From: Tridacna crocea
Taxonomy: Eukaryota > Mollusca > Bivalvia > Cardiida > Cardiidae
DNA length: 64,000 bases
Reading direction: 5' to 3'
NCBI GenBank assembly: GCA_943736015.1
Contig: OX031061.1
Span: forward strand, 56,240,192-56,304,191
Position 1 is the first letter of the stretch, and each line of letters starts with the position of its first letter. The notes under the pieces are model-generated. The model was not told where the DNA came from and ran no database searches. It was given only the letters and a program-made list of their open reading frames with translations. A program made the translations under genes and the position numbers. This document shows positions 38,201 to 50,200 of the stretch, piece after piece.

Positions 38201-41200
38201 TGAGAAGCTTTCTGAAAACAATGTAGGAAAAAGACAAAATGCCGTTTAGTACTTAGCATTTTCTCCTTTTCCCACAAATGAATGAATGAATTTTGTTTTA
38301 TGGCGCATCAACAGCTTTGGTAATTTATCGCGCATATCTATGTTAAAAGATAATAGACGTGGAGTTGTTTAAACTGAATAAAGTTTGAATGACAATAAAA
38401 GAACTGAATTAAAAAGATTTAATGCATAAAGGGCATCATCGAGTTACAGGGCAATCCCTATATACTCACAAGTTTTAAATGATAAGAACTGAATTAAGAA
38501 GTATGCATAAAGGGCATTATCGAGTTACAGGGCAATCCCTATATACTCAAAAGTTTTATATGATAAGATTTAAGAATGTGATGAAAAGGTTTGAACTCAA
38601 TGCTATTTTCCCACAAAGCTTTCTACCCTTTGAATGACAAATTTCATGTTTTAAGTAACCTTTGATTTGTTTTCTGTGTATGCTTTCAGTTTGGACAAGG
38701 CTAATATTTCATAATCTGGTCTAAGGTTAAAATAACATCATTCAAAATTCAGGTAAGTTCTACAGAGTATTCATTAACCCTTTCCCAAACGACAAACTTT
38801 TGGACTAGACCAAATTGAAAGCATTTGCAGACGACAATTCAACTATTGCTGAAAAGAAGATTTCTGTCAATGATAGGGTAAAAAACATTGTGGGAAAAGG
38901 AGAAAATGCTGGTTACCAGCATTTTCTCCTTTTCCTACAATGTTTTCAAAAGGCTACTATTCCAGACCCGTAAAAACCAGGGGTTGTTTGGGAAAGGGTT
39001 AAAAAATTGTGCTTTGTTCACAAGTAGGCTAAATAACCTTACATTTTCATATAAGCATGAAAAGTTAACAAACACTGACTTGTAACCTTACCTCTCTGTG
39101 ACGGGAGCTCCCTCTGGTTTTTTAGATATCACAAATTTACAACTTAATCCTGCATCCTTTACCATCTGATCACCAAGGAACTGTTTATAAAGAAAAATAG
39201 AAATTATGACTAAGCACTCAAGAGGAACTTTGTAAGATGGTGAACCAGAATGTTTCTAAATGTTGTGATCAAGTAGAACTTTTCCTTTTTTTTTTAAATC
39301 AGATTCGGTTGCTTAACATAAGACTGGAGCATTCAAAGTCGTCAACCTTATACCATGCAAACAATGAGATAGAATGAGGATTTCTGTCTATAAGAGGGTA
39401 GAAAACATTGTTGAAAAAGGATAAAATGCTAGCTATCAGTATTTTGCACTTTTCCCACAATGTTTTCATAAACCTCCTGGTAGAGATCCTTAAAACTGGG
39501 TATTGAGTGGCAAAGGGTTAACTCTTTACCAAACGACAAATTTATAGAGTGGTCCAAATTTAAAGCATTTACATGCGACAATATATATGACTGAAAATCG
39601 AAATTTGATTTGGGAAATGTAAGAAAACATTGTAGGAAAACAGAAAATAATGGTTACCAGCATTTTCTCCTTGTCCCACAATGTTATCAAAAGGCTTCTA
39701 TCACAGGGTCGTTAAAAGTGTCATTGTGTGGTAAAGGGTTAACCCGATACCACACAATCCCTACTTTTGATGACCCTGAGAAAGAAGCCTTTAGAAAACA
39801 TTGTGGGAAAGGGAGAAAATGCTGGTAAACAGCAACCATCAAGAGGATCATCAGCTTGCCTTTACTATTATCATTATATTGGCAAGAAAACAATTTCATT
39901 CACTCTTAGATTAAATACTTGCATCCTGATCAGACATCCATCACATGTAGCAGAACCTGATCTGGATCTTGAATTTCAAACATAAAAAGCAACACCATCT
40001 CAGACAAGAAATTCAGTCTTTCAAACAAATTACAGTAAAAGAAAGAAAGAGATATGTATGACAGGACTGTACAAAGAACAGGCCATGATGAGTCAATGTA
40101 ACAACCTACCTCAGCAAGACGTTTAGCTGTGCTGATGGAGGTGGACTTTTGGGATCCGTAATCCTCCAGCTTCCGAGACATACTTCTCTTCTCAGCAATC
40201 AGCTCAAACAATTCTGAATCTGGCATGTTTGCTGCCTGAATATAACATTTCTTTTAACCCTTTACCAAACGACAAAATTTTACACTAGTCTAGACTGAAA
40301 GCACTTGCAGACGTCACAATAAAGATAACTAAAAAATTTAAATGTGTTTCTAGCAGGGTAGAAAACATTGTGGGAAAAGGAGAAAATGCTGGTTACCAGC
40401 ATTTTCTCCTTTTCCCACAATGTTTTCAAAAAGCTCCTATCACAGGGTTGTAAAACCAGGGATTGTTTGGGAAAGGGTTAAAGTTGTTTCTATATATAAA
40501 ATTATTTGAGTGCTTTTTCTTCTTGTCAATAAACTCCCAAAGAATTCAACGGAGTTATTTCATGATAATTCTATGAAGTTTTAGGCTTCTTTCTACATTA
40601 CTTAAGGTATATCATGGAGGCAGTTGACCTACTTGTATGTCCCAGGTATCACTTGTGCTAGACCAGGGCTTCCAACCCTAACTTAACTCTTTACCACATA
40701 ATCCAGACTTTTAACGACCCTGAGAAAAAGGCCTCTTGAAAACATTGTGGGAAAAGGAGAAAATGCTGGTAACCAGCATTTTCTCCTTTTCCCAAAATGT
40801 TTTCCAAACTTCCCTAAACAAATTTCAGAATTTGAGTAACAAAAATTTTATTTTGTCGCCTGCAAATGCTTTCAATTTGGTACTAACTTAACAACAAATC
40901 AATGATCCAATCTGATTATGGAAGACTTTACATAATTATAAATTGCAACCTTTTAGACTTGAACTTAAGTTACAGCATTCGGAGACAACAAATGAAATGT
41001 GGACCATTCAAGATGGAATATGCTGTTTACCACACAATCCCGACTTTTAAACGACCCTGAGAGAAAAGCCTTTTGAAAACATTGTGGGAAAAGGAGAAAA
41101 TGTTGGTAAACAGCATTTTCTCTTTTTCCCACAATGTTTTCTACCCTTCCCAAACAAATTTCCATTTTTCAGTCGCATTTATTTTCAATGCTTTCAATTT

Positions 41201-44200
41201 GGATAAGTCTAAAATTTTGTTGTTTGATAAAGAATTAGGAGTAAGGGCAGGATACATTGTTGAAAGAATTATCAGTTATCATGAAAGGAACTGTTGGTCT
41301 CTTCAGACAGGCTGGTTGCATAAAGAAGGCTGCCATTCAAGTAGATTTACTTCACTGAATATAATGCAGATAACCTCCTACCTTACTGAAAAGGACATCT
41401 AACCAGTAGTCCGCCACTTTTGCCACTGCAGCATAACATTCTTCCAGCGTCTTACCCTTCAAAAATGCTTCAAACACTGAAGACTGGAATATCTTTATCA
41501 GTTCCAACTCCCCATTTCTTTTCACTTCAAAACCCTAGAGTTGAAGAGAAAGCAAAGTCCACAGTATTGTGAAGATCTATAACAGACATTTTATCAAACA
41601 GCTTTTGCTCTGGCATCTGATGATACAGAAATGCAAATCAGTGAAAAAGATAAATAAGGAAAATTCATTCAGCTTCTTTTCAAGAAATAAGCCACCTTTT
41701 CAAATTCATGGAAAATAATGTGATCAATGTTAACTTTGTCTAACATCTCAAATATCCTGCTTACACCCTAGCAACAGAAAAACAGAAAGCATTAACCCTT
41801 TACGATATGACAAAATTCTAGATTTGCCCAAATTGAAAACTTGCAGACAACAAAATAATTGTGAATCAATAATGAAAGTACCCCTTTGGATAAGTGGAAA
41901 ACGTTACGGGAAAAGAGAAAACATTTGTTAGTAGCATTTTCTCCTTTTCCCACAATCTTTTCAAACAACTTATTCCGTCAGGTTATTGAAACTCAAGATT
42001 TTGTTGTAAAAGGTTTAATAACCATAAACTTACCTTAAGTTCTGCCAAAGAACCATCAAAGTTAAATACAGCATATCTCTTCTTCAATTTTTTACCCTCT
42101 TCTTTTGACGCTGGTAAAATCATAGCCAGATAAGGACCATCAACCTCGAAGAATATGGAGTTTTCACTTCTAACTTTGTAGGTCATTTTTGCAGGATCCA
42201 CCAACTCCTGATATTGGTCATTTGTAAAAAAGTCCTACAGGGGAAAAATGCAAAACTTTACTCAAGTATTCAAAACATCAAGCAGGTCTATTGAAATATG
42301 AAAAAAAAAAAAATTTTTTTTTTTTGACTCAAACAAATGAAAAACAATAAAATTCCTTCCAATTACAGGGATCATTCTGGTTGGACATATACATGAGAGA
42401 AAATGTTAAATTTGCTAAAAAATTATGAGAGATTTCAAATTTCAATGAGATTCTTTATGTTTCATTTTTCAGGAATCGAACTCTTCTCCAAACGATAAAT
42501 CTAAACCTCTTAAAGACACTATTTTAAAGGCGACTACTTTCTCTGAGATGAGAGAAAACAATGTTGGAAAAGGATAAACTGCTCAGATTGAGCAATTTCT
42601 CCTTTCCCCACATTGTTTTCATAAGTCTTACAACTAAAAACCAGTGTGTCAACATTTTTTCAAAATAAGCCTCGACTTCTGGCTCTGCCACACCCTCAAT
42701 GCAGATCTACATGTATAATCAGTGACGTTGAAGTGTGGTTGTACGAAAATAGTCAGTTCCAATCACAGGTGAACGGCGACAACAATATAAATCCTGTATT
42801 ACATATTAATATACTGAGTATTTGTGTGTAATATAGGATTTATATTGTCGTCGCCGTTCACCTGTGGTTCCAACGGCCATGTTATTTGTCATATTTAAAT
42901 CTCAACAATAGTCACAGTGCATTTCGTTTTTTTGAATTATCAAAGCGCAACCACCCATGTAACTTAAGCCATTTTTTGTTAAATTTGACTGTTTTTTGGG
43001 GTATCGAGGGATCTAAAGAAGTACCAGTGTCATCGTTGGACTTGGTCGGCGATTTATCATGTTTATCTGGGCTTTCAGCACTCTCATCAGTTTCGACTCG
43101 TGAGTTTGTAAGAAAACTGGTCATTGTATCACAAGATTTTATTTGGTTCGATTCTACTTTCCTCTTCTTGGGAGGCATTTTCCTTGCAAAGTGCCTGGCA
43201 CAGAACAGCAGACAACTTCAACACGAACTGCATTCGTACGCAATATCACGGTCCGCTAATGATAAGGAAAAACACCGAACAAGCCGAATGTTGCAAATGG
43301 TAATCTGCTTCACATATATCTTGTTTTACAATGCGGGAACCAGTGTATAAACTAGTTTATTGTGCGCTATGTAAGGACTGACACTCGAGTTCTATCCCTA
43401 TCATCAGCCAAAAATCGGTATGCGAGATTTTGTTTCAACTGAGATTTAGAAATGCGATTTTTGCTATTTTAATGAGAGAATCTCGCGATTTCGCGGCCCA
43501 AAATGATCCCTGCAATTAACAGTGTTTATGGATGAAACTTTGAATGATTGAAATTATCTTTAACCCTTTACCAAACAATCCCTGGTTTTTACAACCCTGA
43601 GACAGAAGCCTTTTTCTCCTTTTCCCACAATGTTTTCTACCCTTCACAAAACAAATTATAAATTTTCGGTCACTTATTTTGTCGCCTGCAAATGCTTTCG
43701 ATTTAGACAAACCTAAAATCTTGTCACTTGGTAATGAGTTAAGAGTTGGTCATGTTAGAATTGAAATAATCTTTCTATCGTGGATTATTCATCGTGCCTC
43801 ATAACTCACAACTGTGGTTTATTGAAAGATAAACCACTAGAGAAAGATGATCATTTCTTATTTATCATACAACTGAAATGACACATGCTCTAACACTCTA
43901 ACAAAAGAGGCTCAATTGCATCTCTGTTGTGCATGACACCAAGCAAGTTACCATATTTTTGAACGAATAAAATCCATTTTGTCTAATAACTGACAGAATC
44001 ATGTGATAGAATGGTCCATTAACATACAGAAAATTGACATACAACAGAAGTTTCAACCTGTGTCCACCAGCTTGTCTGTGCTGGCCAATATGAACTGAAA
44101 CTTTTTGCAGATGCATTAACTCTTTACCACACAATCCCGACTTTTCACGACCCTGTGAAAGAAAGCCTTTGAAAACATTGTGGGAAAAGGAGAAAATGCT

Positions 44201-47200
44201 GTTAACCAGCATTTTCTCCTTTTCCCACAATGTTTTTTTACCCTTTTTAAATCAATCTTCAATTTCTGATCGACATTTATTTTGTCGTCTGCAAATGCTT
44301 TCAACAAGATGTTGGATTTTCAGTCACTTTCCTTTTGTCGTCTGCAAATGCTTTCAATTTGAACCAGTGTACAATTTTGTCGTTTGGTGAAGAGTTAAAG
44401 CCACAATAGCTGCCAAAAGTAAACAGTGTGTGTGTTAACTCTTTACCAAACAACAAAATATTGGACCCCTCTTTTCAGAGCATAGCTCAAATTTATCTAG
44501 TTGTCATGCAATACACGTTAGAAACATACTGTACCTTCACCATTACATTAAGCATTGCACCTGGATAAGAAATGGTCACTTTAGGTTTTTTAGGGTTTGT
44601 TGTTTTAACTACATAATTCTCTGGAAAAGTTGCTGGAAGTACACACCAAATACCATCTGTGTCTAGTTCTAAAGGTCTCCTGGAAAAAAACAGAGCAAGT
44701 TAGCTTAACTCTTTACCACACAATCCCGACTTTTAACGACCCTGAGAAAGAAGCCTTTTCAAAACATAGTGTGAAAAGAAGAAAATGCTGGTAACCAGCA
44801 TTTTCTCCTTTTCCCACAATGTTTTCTACCCTTCTCAAAAAAAAAAAAAATCAGATTTTCAGTCACTTTCCTTTTGTCGTCTGCAAATGCTTTCAATTTG
44901 GACCAGTGTACAATTTTGCCGTTTGGTGAAGAGTTAAAGCCACAATAGCTGCCAAAAGTAAACAGTGTGTGTGTTAACTCTTTACCAAACAACAAAATAT
45001 TGGACTAGTCGAAAATGAAACTTTCTTTGCAGTTTAACAGAAATTAATTGTGTAGTTATTGAAAAAAAGAGCAGACAAAAAAATTCATGAAAGGGCCATA
45101 ACCCATTGGAGAATCATTCAACCATAACCAAATAATGACATGCACATCTTTGCTTTATCATGAAAATTCCTATGAAGTCTCACTGAAATCCATTATGTGG
45201 TTACTGAGAAATAGAGTGGACAAGAAATTCAATTGAGAAACGTAACTCATTTAAAACTCATTCAGCCATAACGAAATTATACAATGCACATCTTGGCTTC
45301 ATGTTAAAACTTCGTGACATTTGACTGAAATATGCGCATGTACGAAAGGGCCATAACCCATTGGAAAATCATTCAACCATAACCAAATTGTAAAATGAAC
45401 ATCTTTACTTCATATTGGAACTTTCTATAAGGTTTGACTGAAATCTGTCAAGTAGTTATTGTGATATTGAGCAGACAAAAATCATGAAAGGGCCACAACT
45501 CCTTTGAAAATCATTCAACTGCAACCAAATTATACTATGCAAATCTTTGTTTCATACTGAAACTTCCCATGAAGTTGGACTAAAATCTGTCCAGTAGAAA
45601 TTGAGACATAGACCAGAAGAAAATATAAATGAAAGGGCCATAACTCCTTTAAAAATCATTTAACAGTAAACAAATTATAATATGCACATCTTGACTTCAT
45701 ATCGATACTTCCTATGCAGTTTGAACTCTGTCCTGTAGTTATTGAGAAATAGAGCATACACAAATATTCATGAAAGGGCCATAACTCCTTTGAAAATCAT
45801 TCAACTGTTACCAAATTATAATAATTATGCACATCTCTGCTTTATACTAAAACTTCCAACGAAGTTTGATTGAAATCCATACATTAGATATTGAGATAAG
45901 AGCGGACAAAAATATGCATGAAAGGGCCATAATTCCTTTAAAAAATCATTCATCTGTAACCAAATTATAATATGCACATCTTGACTTCATAATGAAACTT
46001 CCCATGAACTTTGAACTGGAATCTGTCCAGTAGATATTGAGACACATTGGAAAAAAAAAAATTAATGAAAGGGCTATAACTCAATGGAAAATCAACCATA
46101 ACCATATTATAACATGCACATCTTTGCTTCATACTATGAATTCCCATGAAGTTTAACTGAAATCCATATTGAGAAATAAAGCAAAAATATTCATGAAAGG
46201 GCTATAACTCCAAAAATCATTCAACTAATAATAACTTTTTGCACTTTTTTCAACCATAACCATATCATAATATGCACATCTTTGCTTTATACTAAGAATT
46301 CCCATGAAGTTTAATTGAAATTCACAGTAAGAAATAAAGCAAAAATGAAAGGGCCATAACTCCAAAAATCATTCAACTAATAATAACTTTTTGCACTGGC
46401 AAGATATTGCTGGTAGCTGAGCTTGACCCTTTTAATCACGGGATTCAAACACCCCAAACCCAAACCTCTAGTGTGATGGCTTGGGACTGGCTTCAATAAT
46501 AGTTTCCATCTTATATCTCGTGGACTAAACTACAGCAACACATGTAGGTGTGATCACTTGGCTGCAGTTCCTTTTAAAAGTAAATTGATTTTCAGCAAAA
46601 GTCTGAAGTTCAACTCTTTGCACGTTTTCATGACCCTGAGAAAGGGGCCTCTTAAAAAGCATTTTCTCCTTTCCCACAATATTTTCTACCCTTTCCAAAA
46701 CAAATTTCTAGTTCCGAGTCCCGTTTATTTTGTCCTCTGCAAGTGCTTTCATTTTGGACAAGTCTAGAATTTTGTTGTTTGGTAAAAGAGTTAAATAGAG
46801 GTATTACTAAGTCAACATATTTTGATAATACCATTTTGTTATGGTGAGATACCATTTTCTTCTAGTAAAAACACGATTGCACACAGTAGATATTTAAAAT
46901 CAGATATGGAAGTCTGATCTAAATTAAGACTGTTTATGAAAGCTTAAGCAAGTCACAAATAGCAGTGAAGGTTTAGAAATTAGAGTTTACCCTATTTGTT
47001 CCACAATCTCCCTTGCCTTAGTGATGATGTTGGCCCCTGTGTAACACACAACACCTGCCATCTCCATACTGTACCATCTTGCACTGTTATAAAAGTCAGT
47101 TTAACCCTTTACGAGAGAATCCCGACTATTAACGACCCTGAGAAAGAAGCCTTCTGAAAACATTGTGGGAAAAAGAGAAAAAGCTGGCAACCAGCATTTT

Positions 47201-50200
47201 CTCCTTTTCCCACAATGTTTTCTTCCCTTCCTACAGGAAATTTCAAATTTTTAGTCACTAGTATTTTGTCGTCTGCATATGCTTTCAATTGGGACCAATC
47301 TAAAATATTGTCGTTTGGTAAAGAGTTAACTCTTTACCAAATGACAAAATTTTGGACAAGTCCAAATTGAAAACATTTGCAGCCGGCAAAATAAATGTGA
47401 ATCAAAGATTGAAATTTGATTTGGAAAGGGTACAAAACATTGTGGGAAAAGGGGAAAATACTGGTTACTAGCATTTCTTCCTTTTCCCAGAACGTTTTCA
47501 AAGGCTTTCTTTCTCAGGGTCGTTAAAAGTCAAGATTGTGTGATAAAGAGTTAAGTGAATGAGCGAGTATGAACTAGAGCCATCACTGAATGTGACTTTA
47601 TATCCCCGTATAGTGCAAGTAGCCCCCATTAGGGCTCCGTATCGGTCAGTTTGATCGATACGATATTTGTATCGATACAAAATGATCGATATTCGATATA
47701 TCATATGATATTTCAATTTTCAATAAAAGAAAGAAAAAAATGCGAAAATTGTGTTTGTTCTTTTTTCAGCATACCTGAAAAACAAAATACCGCAAATTTA
47801 ACACTTCTAGATTGTATTGAAATTTCATAATTATGTAGGCCTAAATTAATATGAATTCTAACTAGATCTACATTTACTACTCATTAAAAAGCTGAAAAGA
47901 CAGTCTAAGAGGACAATGTCAAGGAGACATTTTGTTGTGTCATGGGTTTCCGTGTTTTTTTTCACGGAACAATTTTTCATGCGTGTTAATTTCTGGATAG
48001 GTATGTTCGCATGATTTGACATAGATTTCTCAATAAGGATTAGAACTACATGTAGCATCAAAACCTGTTACTTTACTCACGATAAACAGATAATGGCCTT
48101 TTTTGTCCATATTTTTTCTTACGTGAGGTCTCGCGTGTGATTAACATTTGTTATGCAAATTTCAAGTCTATAAAATGATTTACACAATAATTTACGCGAG
48201 TCGGAACACTGATTTCAGATAATCTAATGGAAAAAGAGATTTGATTTTCGAGCCACATTTTTCGGCAATATTAAAAGATCGACCAAATAAAATCTTAGGA
48301 AGGTTGAAAGGTCACGGCTTCAATTATTTCCATCGCTACCTCTCGATCACATCACGAGATGTTCATTACCTTTCTTTAATCAACTATATTGAACAATTAT
48401 CAGCGTAAATTTGTCTGCAATCTGCTGATTGATGCATAATTTGCAGATTTCAAACAACATGACGGGGGAACGAGAATAGGGGTATTTGCTAATTGTCATC
48501 CATTGTGTAACGGGTACAGGGCGAGTAATAAAGAATGACGCATTCCGATTGGTTGTAAGTTTCCCAGGTAGCCACACCTACCTCTGCGACTACTCGACTT
48601 TAGAGATTACCTAAAGTAAACTCGTAATGAATTTCGCCGATAAAAACAACTAAATTGGGTATTTATATGCTTTACTTTTATTTTCTTTTGATGATCGATA
48701 TTTTGTTCGATACAGAAACGTTCGATCCGATATATCTATCGAACGTAAAATACCGGTTTTCGATATATATCGAGTACCGGTACGGAGCCCTAGCCCCCAT
48801 TCACCAGAGCCATATTTCTTGAGGATCAAATTTTCGCTAACAGTTTTTGGAAAGGATCACCTAAGGAACATTGCTGTGAAAGCATTTTAAAATCTGACAA
48901 GGGGTTTCAGAGAAGAAGAATTTTAACGAATTTCGTCATTTCCATATAATGCAAGTAGCCCCACTTCACCAGAGTCATGTTTCTTAAAGGATAAAAATTT
49001 CGCAAACAATTTTTGAAAAGGGTCATTTCTTTAAAATCATTTTAAAATCTGACCAACCGTGTCAGAAAAGAATAATTTTTAAGAAATTCTTCATTTCCAC
49101 ATAGTGCAAGTATCTTGGCCCTAGATCACTCACCTGAATTTTTGAGAGGACCATTTTTTCAAAATCTAATCAGCCATTTCAGAGAAAAAGAATTCTTAAG
49201 AATTTCTTCATGTCTGTATAGTGTAAATAGCCGACAGCCATCAGAGCCATGTTTCTTGATGGATCAAAATTTCTCAAGCACATTTTGAAAAGGGTCAGCA
49301 AAGAAACATTTCTGTGAAACTATTTCAAAATCTCACCAACGGTTTCAGAAAGGAAGACTTTTTAAGAATTTCTTCATTTCCGTATAGTGCAAGTAGCTCC
49401 AATTCACCAGAGCCATGGTTCTTGATGGATCAAAATTTTGCAAACAATTTTTGAAAAGGCTCATCTAAGGAACATCTCTTGAATACAGGAAAAAGCTAAA
49501 CTGAACTCTTGAATACAGGAAAAAGCTAAACTGAAAACACTTTTCAAGGAAAATTTTTGTTTGTAAGGACTTTTCAAGACTGTCTTTCATTTTGAAGTAC
49601 TTTTCGAGCCTATGCGAACCCAGCTGAATCCAGATTGACAATACAGCTGAAACTTACCCTTTTCTCATTACATATCCATAGAAAGAGTTGAGAATACATT
49701 TGTGAGCCAGTTGGAGAGAGTCGTACAACACAACCATTCCATTACATTTCTTGATTTCAGATGCATCTCCCGATTCTTGAGCTTCAGACAGTTTTTTCTT
49801 CCAAACCTAGACAGGAGGTAGGGAACATAATTATATAGTTGTCATCGACTGGGACCATTTCTTAACTCTTTACCAAATGACAAAATTTTGGACTTGTCCA
49901 AATTGAAAGCATTTGCAGACGACAAAATAAATGTGAATCAAAACTGAATTTTGACTTTGTAAAGGTAGAAAACATTGTGGGAAAAGGAGAAAATGCTCGT
50001 TACCCTCCCTCCAACATGGCCATGTTTTTTTGACAATCAAAATTTCCCAAACAATTTTTGAACAAGAGGGTTAAGATGACCCTGGATCACTCACCTGAAT
50101 TTTAGAGAGAACCACGCCCGTTTCTTTTGAGGGGAGGTACAGAAACTTTAGAAACAAAATCAAGCCAAGCAATTTTGAAAAGGTCACCTGTAACAGTCAT

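Larger units (their letters stand above)
42366..43512 (-). mobile_element. hAT-like element, 6-bp target duplication
   Basis: Ends CAGGGATCATT and AATGATCCCTG, flanked by CAATTA on both sides (42360-42365, 43513-43518). It holds a decayed MITE (42478-42650), a palindrome (42754-42871) and one short ORF. No catalytic domain is seen. Confidence 0.7.

Noticed and set aside
42886-43350. 154-codon plus-strand frame
   Set aside because: Antisense to the minus-strand ORF of the hAT-like element; no recognisable motif.
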